Notes under the pieces: model-generated
What the model saw: the letters and a program-made list of their open reading frames with translations, nothing else
The model's database searches: none
Told to the model about the DNA's origin: nothing
Translations under genes and position numbers: made by a program
Assembly: GCA_900538885.1 (NCBI GenBank)
Contig: UQAI01000056.1
Span: 1 to 10,212, forward strand
Source of the DNA: an uncultured Mollicutes bacterium
GTDB taxonomy: Bacteria; Bacillota_I; Bacilli_A; ML615J-28; CAG-313
Direction of reading: 5' to 3'
DNA length: 10,212 bases
Shown: piece after piece, positions 1 through 7,716 of the stretch
How the letters are laid out: each line of letters starts with the position of its first letter
Numbering within the stretch: position 1 is the stretch's first letter

Positions 1-612
1 TAAATGATTATTAATTAGATAGGGCAATATATTAATTTTTAAACTTACCGCTTCCACAAGTATTTGAATAACAAAATATATGATAACTACCATAATATAA
101 CCAAAACTACTTTTAGTAATTAAAACTACAAAAGTTGACAATAACCCATAAAAAACACTAATTAAGTATAAATTTAACCATGTATTATTTATTATTCCTT
201 CTTTTGAAAAATTAGGAATTGCTGCAACACCAAATATTAAATAAAAACTATTACATAGTAAACAAAACATTAGTACTATACTTGCGATTACTATTTGTTT
301 GCTTATAAAATACTTAATTCTTTCTGATCTTTTTTTGATAATAATTAATTTATAATCATCATTTATTTTTAGGAAACCACTACCAAACAAATAACAACTT
401 ACTAAAGGAATAAATATTTTAGATAAATTAATTACTAAGGTTTGATAGCTAATTAATATTTCTTTTTGATTAACCCATCTTATTTCATAGTTCACAAAGA
501 TATTAGATGATATTAAAAATGACAAAATTAATATAGTAAAACCTATTAATTCTAAAATTACATTATTACGAGTGTGTAAATACTTGAAATGTAACCACAT
601 TAATCTAAACAT
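1..612 (-). CDS. ABC transporter membrane subunit, partial (C-terminus beyond the left edge)
   Basis: I translated this frame by hand: it opens with ATG at 610-612 and stays open for 204 codons to the window edge, so the 3' end is missing. It is strongly hydrophobic, with about five membrane segments near residues 17-40, 57-80, 105-132, 144-166 and 168-190. A basic stretch around 93-100 (KKRSERIK) probably faces the cytoplasm. The start overlaps the stop of the upstream ATPase gene by 8 bases, the usual arrangement for an ABC-2 type exporter pair with separate ATPase and permease. It should therefore be the membrane partner of that ATPase. No substrate can be inferred. The gene is the fourth of an operon that also encodes a secreted protein and a lipoprotein. 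Pairing is inferred from context; I recognise no named family from sequence alone. Confidence 0.8.
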   Translation of the reverse strand, partial: MFRLMWLHFKYLHTRNNVILELIGFTILILSFLISSNIFVNYEIRWVNQKEILISYQTLVINLSKIFIPLVSCYLFGSGFLKINDDYKLIIIKKRSERIKYFISKQIVIASIVLMFCLLCNSFYLIFGVAAIPNFSKEGIINNTWLNLYLISVFYGLLSTFVVLITKSSFGYIMVVIIYFVIQILVEAVSLKINILPYLINNHL

Positions 613-1201
613 AGACTTTACCACCATCTATTCTAATGACTCGCTTATTAAGTAATTTTAAGCGATAATCATCATGCATAATTATAATAATTAATTTTTG
701 CTTTTTCCGTAAATTTTGTAATTCTTTACTAAATATTTTTACCGCCTCATCATCTAATCCATTGAGAGGTTCATCAAATATATACACATCTACACTTTCT
801 AATAATGATTGAATAATTACTACCTTTTGTTTAGTACCAAGTGATAACTTACCTAATTCTTTATCTTTGTATTTTGTGATTTGAAATTTTTCTAAATATT
901 GTTCAATATTTGCATCACCTTGTTTTATTTTTGTGATTAATTCTAGGAACTCATACATTTTCATAAAATTAGGTAAATATATTTTTTCAGGAACATAACT
1001 AATTTTGTATTGATTTTCAATTTTGCCATTATATTTTATAAAATGCATTAAACATTTTACTAACGTTGATTTACCACTGCCGTTATATCCTTTAATGATA
1101 TTATATTTAGTATTATCCATAACTAAATTAATTTTATCTAGTATCACCTTGTTTTTATATTTTTTGGTAACATCTTTTAAATCAATTTGGAACAAAGGCA
1201 T
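605..1201 (-). CDS. ABC transporter ATP-binding protein, short (198 aa)
   Basis: This is the nucleotide-binding subunit of an ABC transporter and would drive the adjacent permease from the cytoplasmic side. All core motifs are visible: Walker A GYNGSGKST at 38-46, signature LSLGTKQ at 119-125, Walker B VYIFDEP at 139-145, D-loop LNGLDD after it, and the switch histidine H176. The Q-loop position carries Glu (YVPE, 69-72), as in many ABC-2 exporter ATPases. At 198 residues it is little more than the catalytic core and lacks the C-terminal extension common in drug and lantibiotic exporters. The start overlaps the upstream lipoprotein gene by 20 bases and has no strong Shine-Dalgarno sequence, so translation probably depends on coupling. 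The stop overlaps the permease start by 8 bases. Substrate unknown. Confidence 0.93.
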   Translation of the reverse strand: MPLFQIDLKDVTKKYKNKVILDKINLVMDNTKYNIIKGYNGSGKSTLVKCLMHFIKYNGKIENQYKISYVPEKIYLPNFMKMYEFLELITKIKQGDANIEQYLEKFQITKYKDKELGKLSLGTKQKVVIIQSLLESVDVYIFDEPLNGLDDEAVKIFSKELQNLRKKQKLIIIIMHDDYRLKLLNKRVIRIDGGKVYV

Positions 1202-2141
1202 AAATATAATAATCCGGAATAAGCAAACTACTGTTAAATAATGGAGTATTATCTAATACAACATTTTCTTCTTCATTTTGACATTGATATCTTATTAATA
1301 AACCTGCTTCTTTGACAGTTTCTAGTTTCAAATAATTGAATGGAATAACTAGATTAATCTCTACATTTGGTTTTATAATATATTCTAAAGAAATAGCTTT
1401 TGAATTATCAACCATTTTATATTCATCGTTAATTATCTTATTAATATCGGTATTTGACTCATAATCTAAATTTGTAAGTTGTTTAATTTTTTGATAATTC
1501 GTAGTTACAATACTATTTAAAATATTTATATCTTGAATTATCACTTCTTCATCACTAGTATTTTCAATTGTTATCATTACCGCAACCGTTGTTGGTAATA
1601 TCGTATCATCAATATTTAAAAGATTATTAACCACCGGTTTTACTCTTCTAACTTTTAATTTGTTACTGAACTTTGTTTGGGTAAAAAGGACTGAACCAAT
1701 GTCAACTTGACAGGTATCATCATCTTTGTATTCTAAATCTAAATAAGCATCTAATACCCTAATTGGAGTTTTTGTACAATACGCAAATGATAACATAAAT
1801 TCATAAGCATATAAATCTTTGTTTTCATATGTTATTTTTTTGGTTGTTTTATTTACCTCATTTACTTCAAGTTCATATACCTGATCATTTTGTCGATCTT
1901 TTAAATAACAGCTCTTTATTTTTTCTTTATTAAAATAAAAGTCTTTACTTTTCTCAATATATAAAGGAACAGTTAGTTCTACTTTCTCATTATTAGTTAT
2001 TCCTAAATACTGTTTTTTCTCCGAGATTATTATCATTTTATCTTCTTTCTTATTACATGAAATAAAACCTATTACCGTTAAGGGAACAATCATTAATAAT
2101 AATAAACTACATTTATTAACATATTTCTTCATATAATTCAT
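1182..2141 (-). CDS. putative lipoprotein of unknown function (319 aa)
   Basis: The N-terminus has two lysines, a hydrophobic stretch (about 12-27) and a lipobox-like FISC ending at Cys29, followed by the charged NKKEDK. This indicates a membrane-anchored, outward-facing lipoprotein, although Phe at -3 is not the favoured residue. The mature part is rich in Val, Ile, Thr and Asn with alternating hydrophobic positions, suggesting beta-sandwich structure. There are no further predicted membrane segments and no recognised domain. It does not resemble a classical solute-binding protein. A GGAG lies 4 bases before the first ATG; a second Met at residue 4 is a possible alternative start. It overlaps the secreted-protein gene upstream by 26 bases and the ATPase gene downstream by 20, so it likely works with both. 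It ends in TGA, the only such stop in the window. Confidence 0.85.
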   Translation of the reverse strand: MNYMKKYVNKCSLLLLMIVPLTVIGFISCNKKEDKMIIISEKKQYLGITNNEKVELTVPLYIEKSKDFYFNKEKIKSCYLKDRQNDQVYELEVNEVNKTTKKITYENKDLYAYEFMLSFAYCTKTPIRVLDAYLDLEYKDDDTCQVDIGSVLFTQTKFSNKLKVRRVKPVVNNLLNIDDTILPTTVAVMITIENTSDEEVIIQDINILNSIVTTNYQKIKQLTNLDYESNTDINKIINDEYKMVDNSKAISLEYIIKPNVEINLVIPFNYLKLETVKEAGLLIRYQCQNEEENVVLDNTPLFNSSLLIPDYYIYAFVPN

Positions 2142-2766
2142 AATACTCCGTCAACACATCAATAAATTCATAGTTACCTTTTTTAAATGGTATTCCAAGA
2201 AAAAAATACTTACTACCACCATTAGTAACTTCAGCTAATCCCTTAACAATTAGTGATACTTTACGATTTGGATAAATATTTACCATAAAGCTAGTTGCTT
2301 CCTCGTGGCTTTTCTTAATTACCTTTTCAGTTGTTACTTTCATTGTATTTTCACCTGAAATTGAAATGCTCTTAATCTTACTAGATGCCTTTGAAGTAAT
2401 ACTACCAGTAAATGATGTAGTATTAGTAACAACATTTAAATCAGTAACATTGTATTTAAATGAAATTGGTTCAGTTGTTTTATTCGAACGTGAAAAAATG
2501 GTTTTAGCTTCATAAATTACTAATTGCTGTTTGGTAATATTTTTAGTGCTCCACCCCATAAACTTCCATTTCACATCTTTGATGGCTTGTTCTTTTTCCT
2601 TTTTAGGTATTTGAACTAGAAGCCTAGCTTTACTTCCTGTTGGAACTATAATATCTTTAATATTATCATAACCAGTGTAATTGCTTGCATAAGCGGTACT
2701 ACAAACCATTATGCAAAAGCTTAAACAAATAAAAATTAAATTTTTGACTATTATTTTTTTTATCAT
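2116..2766 (-). CDS. secreted beta-rich protein, weakly aerolysin/ETX-MTX2-like (216 aa)
   Basis: A signal peptide is clear: basic MIKKIIVKN, a hydrophobic core at about 9-23, and a signal peptidase I site AYA at 25-27, leaving a mature protein of about 189 residues. The mature part has no membrane helix. Residues 100-182 contain long alternating polar/hydrophobic strands rich in Ser and Thr (TNTTSFTGSITSKASSKIKS at 114-133). Next come a Glu-containing turn and SFMVNIYPNRKVSLIVKG at 159-176. That pattern, with NxT early and a Tyr-Pro followed by a strand, recalls the pore-forming domain of the ETX/MTX2 (aerolysin-like) family, but this is an impression and not an identification. The C-terminus is acidic and aromatic (EYYELYEEIC) and ends in Cys. 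A strong AAAGGAG lies 7 bases before the ATG. It is first in its operon and overlaps the lipoprotein gene by 26 bases. Confidence 0.85.
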   Translation of the reverse strand: MIKKIIVKNLIFICLSFCIMVCSTAYASNYTGYDNIKDIIVPTGSKARLLVQIPKKEKEQAIKDVKWKFMGWSTKNITKQQLVIYEAKTIFSRSNKTTEPISFKYNVTDLNVVTNTTSFTGSITSKASSKIKSISISGENTMKVTTEKVIKKSHEEATSFMVNIYPNRKVSLIVKGLAEVTNGGSKYFFLGIPFKKGNYEFIDVLTEYYELYEEIC

Positions 2767-2787
2767 TTTGATTCTCCTTTCACTTAT

Positions 2788-2816
2788 ATAATACGTTTTA
2801 AAAAAGGAGTTTTCAT
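2788..2816 (-). promoter_or_regulatory. sigma-A type promoter of the secreted protein-lipoprotein-ABC operon
   Basis: On the minus strand, ATGAAA (2811-2816) and TATTAT (2788-2793) are separated by 17 bases. They match the -35 and -10 consensus at four and five of six positions. The site lies just upstream of the strong AAAGGAG ribosome site (2774-2780) and just downstream of a terminator, as expected for the start of an independent operon. No operator-like repeat is visible beside it. Confidence 0.55.
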
Positions 2817-2828
2817 TAAATACCTAAG

Positions 2829-2867
2829 AAAAAAGCATTCTATAAGACCTAGTCCATAGAATGCTTT
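2829..2867 (-). terminator. Rho-independent terminator after the zinc-ribbon gene
   Basis: A perfect 12-bp inverted repeat, AAAGCATTCTAT (2832-2843) and ATAGAATGCTTT (2856-2867), encloses a loop that can extend by GAC/GTC pairing. On the minus strand it is followed by a run giving GCTTTTTTC. It begins 10 bases beyond the stop codon of the zinc-ribbon gene. On the plus strand a T-rich run (2865-2875) also follows the hairpin, so it could act in both directions, although no plus-strand gene is seen. Confidence 0.85.
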
Positions 2868-2876
2868 ATTTTTTTG

Positions 2877-3050
2877 TTATTCAGCTTTTTGTGCTTCTTG
2901 TTTTTCTAATGCTTTTTGAGCTTTACGTGCTTCACGGCAAGCTTTACATCTTACAGGTTCACTAAAATTTTTACTAGCGTAAAATTCTTGTTCACGTTCT
3001 GTGAATACAAATTCAGCACCACAATCTTTACAAACAATTGTTTTATCCAT
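2877..3050 (-). CDS. small zinc-ribbon protein (57 aa)
   Basis: I found this short gene by hand translation. It begins MDKTIVCKDCGAEFVFTERE and carries two CxxC pairs, Cys7/Cys10 and Cys35/Cys38, which should bind one zinc ion. The pattern of a first CxDCG, then FxFTExEQEFYASK, then a second CxxC and a basic ARKAQKA tail is that of the widespread small zinc-ribbon family of Bacillota (the probable zinc-ribbon domain family, Pfam zf-trcl as I recall it). Its biochemical role is unknown; nucleic-acid or ribosome contact is often supposed. The C-terminus is a charged Ala/Lys/Glu helix. A very strong AAAGGAGGG (3057-3065) precedes the ATG by 6 bases, so high expression is likely. It has its own promoter upstream and a terminator downstream, and may also receive read-through from topB. 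Confidence 0.92.
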   Translation of the reverse strand: MDKTIVCKDCGAEFVFTEREQEFYASKNFSEPVRCKACREARKAQKALEKQEAQKAE

Positions 3051-3146
3051 AATATTCCCTCCTTTTACTATTTTGCGAGAATTTAATTACTTAGTCCATA
3101 TCACGAAACAGTAGTAGGAAAGAGATAATTTAAATTTCACATTACT

Positions 3147-3155
3147 ATTATAACA
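3147..3155 (-). promoter_or_regulatory. extended -10 promoter of the zinc-ribbon gene
   Basis: The minus strand reads TGTTATAAT: a perfect TATAAT (3147-3152) with the TG extension at 3154-3155. No good -35 hexamer exists at 16-18 bases upstream, where the sequence is A-rich, which fits an extended -10 promoter. Transcription would start near 3140, giving a leader of about 90 bases before the ATG at 3050. Confidence 0.6.
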
Positions 3156-3188
3156 TTATTCAATTTTTTTAATTTTAAAATTGCTTTT

Positions 3189-5342
3189 TTATTTTTTTAG
3201 AGTGCTAAAAATGTCTAAAAATGGATTATTTGAAGGTATTTCTTTTTGTTGATTACGTAAATAATTATCTAAACTTTTTTTATTCATTTCTCCCTTTTTA
3301 TCAGCTAATTTACTAATGAAACTTTCTTTATTTTCTTTATATCCGCATTTACAAATAAGAATGGTTTTATCTTTACTAATTATTTCTTGCATTTTGCGTT
3401 TACAATTTGGACACATAAAATTAGTGTTCTTACTTATAGTTTTGTGATAACCACATTCTCTATCTACGCAAACTAAGGATGTACCATGTTTATTGGTTAC
3501 TTCAAGTAGGATTTTTCCACAATTTGGACATTTTTCTTTAGTAGCATTGTCATGACGATATTTATAATTTTGATGTAGTACTTCATTTATTAATTCTTTA
3601 GTATTTTCTTCCATATCTTTAATGAAAGATTGTTTATTATCTGTACCTTTTTCTATTTTTGCAAGTCTTAATTCCCAATTAGCTGTTAAGGCTGGCGATT
3701 TTAAGTTAGCTGGAACTAGCGAAATTAATTGTTTACCTTTTTCCGTAGGGTAGATGCTTTTTCCTTTTAGTTCAACATAACCCGCATTAAAAATTCTTTC
3801 TATTATATCGGCACGAGTAGCAGGAGTACCAATTCCTGATACTTGTTCTAAAACTTTTTGAAGTGTAGTTTCAGCAACAAACTTACCAGGATGCTCCATC
3901 GCCGCAAGTAAACTGGCCTCAGTATACCGATCTGGAGCTTTAGTTATTCCTTTCTTGATGTTTACTTCAACTCCCGTGAAAGTCTCACCAATTCTAAACT
4001 CGGGAATTGCATTTATTAATTCTTCTTCTAACTCTCCATTTTGATAAACTTTCTTAAAACCTTTATCAATTTCTCTTTTACCTCTACCTTTAAAACTAAT
4101 ATTACCTGCTTTTATCTCAACAGTGATTAGATCATAAATGTAATCAGTCATAAAAGCACTAATAAAACGTTTCATAACAAGGTCGTATATTCTTTTTTCG
4201 TTAATTGATAGATTAAAAAGATTAGTTTTTTGTTCTGTTAATATAATCGCATGATGATCACTTACTTTTGAATTATCAAAAATTCTTTTTGACTTACTTA
4301 ATGGCTTGCTTAATATTTCTTTAACATATTTTTGATACTCCAAAGTTGTAATTGTTTGAAGTCGTTCTTTAATGGTGTCATACATATCATCACTTAAATA
4401 CTTAGAATCAGTTCTTGGGTATGTTAAGTATTTATCTACTTCATATAATTTTTGAATAATATCTAACGTATTTTTAGGAGTTAAATTATAAAGTCGATTA
4501 CCATCTTGTTGAAGGGTGGTTAAATCATAAAGTAGTGGGGGAAGTTCATGCTTATTAGTTTTTTTGATATCACTCACCACTATTTTTTCTTTTTTAATTT
4601 GTTCAACAAGTTTAATGGCAACATCTTTATCAAACAATCTTTTATCTTGATTATTTTCTTGATAAGTAAACTCTACACCTTTTATTTTTAATATAATTTG
4701 ATAATATTCCTTTGGTATAAATTTATTAATTTCTTCTTCTCTTGAGGTTATCATCGCAAGAGTTGGCGTTTGTACGCGACCTGCTGATAACTGAGCATTA
4801 TATTTGCAAGTTAAGGCTCTTGTTACATTTAATCCCACCAACCAGTCCGCAATCGCTCTTGACTCGGCACTATAATATAAATTATTATAAAGTTTGGCAT
4901 CTTTAAGATTGTTGAAACCATCTTTTATCGCTTTATCTGTCATTGATGAAATCCAAAGTCTTTTAATTGGTTTATTGAAACCCACTTTATTTATAATCCA
5001 TCTCGCAACAAGTTCTCCTTCTCGGCCTGCATCTGTTGCGATAATTAGTTCACTTATTTCATTACTTTTAAGTAAAGTTTTTACATTTTGAAATTGTTTA
5101 GATGTTTCTTTTATAACCCTTGTTTCAAATTTTTCAGGAATCATTGGTAATGTTTCTAATTTCCAGATTTGCCATTCTTTTGATAATTCTTCTGGTGTCG
5201 CAAGTGTTACCAAATGACCTAAAGCCCATGTTACAATGTAGTTTGTACTGAATATTGCACCTGGCATATTTTGTTTACATCCAAGTACTCGGGCAATTTC
5301 ACGAGCAACTGAGGGTTTTTCTGCTAATATTAATTTCTTCAT
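3189..5342 (-). CDS. topB: DNA topoisomerase III, Bacillus TopB type (717 aa)
   Basis: Type IA topoisomerase: it cuts one strand through a 5'-phosphotyrosine link, passes the other strand and reseals, helping to decatenate replication and recombination intermediates. The N-terminal Toprim domain shows LAEKPSVAREIARVLG with Glu8 and ATDAGREGELVARW with Asp104; the second acidic position of the usual DxD is Gly106, as I recall for Bacillus TopB. The active-site tyrosine is Tyr308 in YLTYPRTDS. SAGRVQTPTLAMI (186-198) and the GIGTPATRADIIERI block (about 503-517) are family hallmarks. Two C-terminal zinc ribbons are complete: Cys605/608/625/630 and Cys644/647/664/666. I place the start at 5342 instead of an in-frame ATG at 5372, because only the former has a ribosome site and it gives the standard MKKLILAEKPS. 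It follows the ABC permease gene after 70 bases with no clear promoter of its own. Confidence 0.97.
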   Translation of the reverse strand: MKKLILAEKPSVAREIARVLGCKQNMPGAIFSTNYIVTWALGHLVTLATPEELSKEWQIWKLETLPMIPEKFETRVIKETSKQFQNVKTLLKSNEISELIIATDAGREGELVARWIINKVGFNKPIKRLWISSMTDKAIKDGFNNLKDAKLYNNLYYSAESRAIADWLVGLNVTRALTCKYNAQLSAGRVQTPTLAMITSREEEINKFIPKEYYQIILKIKGVEFTYQENNQDKRLFDKDVAIKLVEQIKKEKIVVSDIKKTNKHELPPLLYDLTTLQQDGNRLYNLTPKNTLDIIQKLYEVDKYLTYPRTDSKYLSDDMYDTIKERLQTITTLEYQKYVKEILSKPLSKSKRIFDNSKVSDHHAIILTEQKTNLFNLSINEKRIYDLVMKRFISAFMTDYIYDLITVEIKAGNISFKGRGKREIDKGFKKVYQNGELEEELINAIPEFRIGETFTGVEVNIKKGITKAPDRYTEASLLAAMEHPGKFVAETTLQKVLEQVSGIGTPATRADIIERIFNAGYVELKGKSIYPTEKGKQLISLVPANLKSPALTANWELRLAKIEKGTDNKQSFIKDMEENTKELINEVLHQNYKYRHDNATKEKCPNCGKILLEVTNKHGTSLVCVDRECGYHKTISKNTNFMCPNCKRKMQEIISKDKTILICKCGYKENKESFISKLADKKGEMNKKSLDNYLRNQQKEIPSNNPFLDIFSTLKK

Positions 5343-5347
5343 TTTAA

Positions 5348-5355
5348 TCACCACC
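5348..5355 (-). promoter_or_regulatory. ribosome binding site that fixes the topB start
   Basis: The minus strand reads GGTGGTGA, one mismatch from GGAGGTGA, placed so that the GG core is 8 bases before the ATG at 5342. The alternative in-frame ATG at 5372 has no purine-rich site before it and would add ten residues (MIKIKLVVIK) not normal for TopB. Confidence 0.7.
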
Positions 5356-5412
5356 AATTTAATTTTTATCATTTACAAATACTTGAACATAAATTTTTTA
5401 TTTGCCAATACC

Positions 5413-6990
5413 TTAATTATATAATCTTTTAAATAGATTTGTTCCTTTTTTGTTTAAGAATATCCAGATAATAATAGCTTCAATTATATATATTATCATA
5501 ATAGTTAGTAAACTAAAAATACTACCAATATACGGTTCTAAAAAGAAATAAGCAATAAAAGGAATAACTAATGCCATCGCATTAAATCCAAATGCAAGAG
5601 CTACAGACATACTTTGTTTTATTGGGGTTGCTTCACTTTCCCACTCTAATTTTGGATAATATAAGTTACATAATAGCCCAACTTGTGCAACAATAAATGA
5701 AGACACAAGTGATATTCCTAAAATAAGTGGCAAGTAAATAAACCCAATATTAAAGGATATAATAATCGATGATATTACAATTGGAAAAAAGGAAACGGTA
5801 AGATTCAATAAGATTTTTGATAAAAATATTGATTTTTCGGATACGGGATGAGCTTTCAAAATCCATAAATTCTTACCCTCTAAAGAAATCGAGGCAGAAG
5901 TCGTACAAATAGTTATAATTGTAAACTCAAATAATAAAACAATAATCAAAATATAATATTTATCAATATTTTTAACACCAGCACTAACTAGTAAATCTGT
6001 TACCTTAATGCCTGCTTTTGCGAGAATGGTAATTGAAGCTGTCATAATCAATAATAGAACTCCACCAAATAAAGTATTAATAACATATATTGGTAAATTA
6101 AAATACCTTGATATTTCTAAATGATATAATGACTTTAATGGAGTTGACACAGTATATTTAATCTCATGACTTTTATTTTTATAACTTCCAAAAGTTTTAC
6201 CAAGTAAAGCACTTTTAACAATTATACTAAGAATAAATGGAACTACTGTTATTAGAAGAATAATCAAAATTGATGTTAATTCGCATTTATCTACATAATT
6301 AACCATCCATTGTAATGGCTTAAATTCTAAAATTAATTTAGAACCTAACATATTATTAGTAGTTGAAATTACCGTAATACCATAGTATGCGGCGAGAAAA
6401 ACAAGCATCGCAATCATCGTAATAAATGATTGAATAATTCTAAAATGTTTTAATTTTCTTGTAAGTAATGTAAATAACAAACTAATAAAATATCCTAACG
6501 CATTTGAGAACATTGGTAATAGAATAACTAAAACAAGCCCTCTAATAATGAGCATTATGCTTACATTAGGTACATAAATATAATAAACAATATATGATGG
6601 TAAAAGTGTCATACCAACAATTGCTAAATCAAATAAATAATTATAAAATGTTTTCGCAACAATTATATTAGATTTTGAAACTGGTAGTGATAATAGTAAT
6701 TCATCATCACGATGCTTAGTAGGGGTAGTACTCTTGGTAATTGTCATTAGTAAAATAAAGACAAGCCCCATAGATGAAGTCACATATAACGCTACAATTG
6801 GATAATTTGTCTTTAATGCTTGTTCAACTGACCCAATCGCAAGGTTAATAAATAAATAAAGGAAGATTACCCCCATTATTAAAAGTATTAAGACGCCTCC
6901 ACCATATTTAGCTTTTTCACTTTTTCTTCTTCCAAGGTTCCCTAAAAAGCATGAAAAATAATTTTTAATTAGTAACAGCGTTTTATTCAT
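5413..6990 (-). CDS. ABC-2 type exporter permease, large (525 aa)
   Basis: An integral membrane protein with about 12 hydrophobic segments (for example 31-53, 65-85, 112-135, 141-175, 188-210, 238-263, 302-325, 347-367 and several after 395). The N-terminus is a cytoplasmic-looking amphipathic stretch ending in the basic GRRKSEKAKYGGG. Size and layout fit the large single-chain permeases of Bacillota that pair with one separate ATPase and are usually annotated as putative ABC transporter permease; I believe this is the ABC_tran_2-like group, but cannot check. Its ATG overlaps the stop codon of the ATPase gene by 8 bases, so the two are translationally coupled and form one transporter. A GGAG 10 bases upstream supports the start. 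The substrate is unknown; related systems are often assigned to drug, peptide or lipid export without proof. Confidence 0.9.
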   Translation of the reverse strand: MNKTLLLIKNYFSCFLGNLGRRKSEKAKYGGGVLILLIMGVIFLYLFINLAIGSVEQALKTNYPIVALYVTSSMGLVFILLMTITKSTTPTKHRDDELLLSLPVSKSNIIVAKTFYNYLFDLAIVGMTLLPSYIVYYIYVPNVSIMLIIRGLVLVILLPMFSNALGYFISLLFTLLTRKLKHFRIIQSFITMIAMLVFLAAYYGITVISTTNNMLGSKLILEFKPLQWMVNYVDKCELTSILIILLITVVPFILSIIVKSALLGKTFGSYKNKSHEIKYTVSTPLKSLYHLEISRYFNLPIYVINTLFGGVLLLIMTASITILAKAGIKVTDLLVSAGVKNIDKYYILIIVLLFEFTIITICTTSASISLEGKNLWILKAHPVSEKSIFLSKILLNLTVSFFPIVISSIIISFNIGFIYLPLILGISLVSSFIVAQVGLLCNLYYPKLEWESEATPIKQSMSVALAFGFNAMALVIPFIAYFFLEPYIGSIFSLLTIMIIYIIEAIIIWIFLNKKGTNLFKRLYN

Positions 6991-7696
6991 GACTAGTTAA
7001 CTCCATGAACACATCTTCAAGTGAATTATCTTTTGTTACTTCTTCCATTTTTCCACTTACCACAAGTTCACCATTTTTGATAATAGCTATTTTATTACAT
7101 AGCTTTTGAGCAACCTCTAAAATATGTGTAGAAAAGAAAATTGCTCCTCCATTTTCACAAAATTCCTTCATGACATTTTTAACAATAAATGTTGCTTTGG
7201 GATCAAGCCCTACAAATGGTTCATCTAATACAAGTAATTTTGGTTCATGAACAAAAGCTGAAATTAAAGCTAATTTTTGTTTCATTCCATGGGAGTAAGA
7301 ACTAATATAATTATTTAAATCGTCAATAAGTTCAAATTTTTTCGCATAATCATCAATTATTTCTTTTCTTTTTTCCTTAGATACTCCAAATAAGTCCGCA
7401 ATAAAATTTAAATAGGCGGTTCCCGTTAATGATTCATAAAGATCAGGATTATCAGGAATATAGCCAATAATTTGTTTACACTTAATGGAATTATCTTTTA
7501 CGGACATTCCATCAATATAAATATTACCTTCTGTAAATGGTAAGATTCCTACTACTGATTTAATCGTAGTGGATTTGCCTGCTCCATTATGACCTATAAA
7601 AGCGAATAAATCACCCTTTTCAACATTTAGGGATAGGTTATGAACGGCAGTTTTACCATTATCATAGGTTTTTGTATAATTTTCAATCTTAAGCAT
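6983..7696 (-). CDS. ABC transporter ATP-binding protein (237 aa)
   Basis: ATPase subunit energising the downstream permease. Motifs: Walker A GHNGAGKST at 35-43, GYIPDNPDLYESLTG at 78-92 where Asp82 occupies the Q-loop place, signature YSHGMKQK at 134-141, Walker B LLVLDEP at 154-160, D-loop FVGLDP and switch His191. The LYESLTG segment after the Q-loop and the DNSLEDVFMELT ending are typical of the CcmA/DrrA-like exporter group (ABC-2 systems). Length is normal for a core ATPase with a short tail. AGGAGG is only 4 bases from the ATG, a little short but strong. A hairpin lies between it and the upstream membrane-protein gene. The stop overlaps the permease start by 8 bases. Substrate not inferable. 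Confidence 0.95.
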   Translation of the reverse strand: MLKIENYTKTYDNGKTAVHNLSLNVEKGDLFAFIGHNGAGKSTTIKSVVGILPFTEGNIYIDGMSVKDNSIKCKQIIGYIPDNPDLYESLTGTAYLNFIADLFGVSKEKRKEIIDDYAKKFELIDDLNNYISSYSHGMKQKLALISAFVHEPKLLVLDEPFVGLDPKATFIVKNVMKEFCENGGAIFFSTHILEVAQKLCNKIAIIKNGELVVSGKMEEVTKDNSLEDVFMELTSHE

Positions 7697-7716
7697 TTTG
7701 CCTCCTAATATAGAAA

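Noticed and set aside
1182..1184. Mollicute-type code with TGA as tryptophan
   Set aside because: The only relevant TGA ends the lipoprotein gene at a sensible coupling point, tryptophans checked use TGG, and no gene is interrupted by TGA.
3160..3188. AT-only inverted repeat after topB (CAATTTT...AAAATTG) as its terminator
   Set aside because: The stem is weak, and on the minus strand it is followed by no T-run; the pattern is expected by chance in such AT-rich DNA.
5343..5372. A ten-residue N-terminal extension of topB from the ATG at 5372
   Set aside because: No ribosome site precedes it, and the TopB family begins at the MKKLILAEKPS start, which has a GGTGGTGA site.
5356..5412. A separate topB promoter (TTGGCA near 5402)
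   Set aside because: No acceptable -10 is found at the right spacing, so read-through from upstream is the simpler view.
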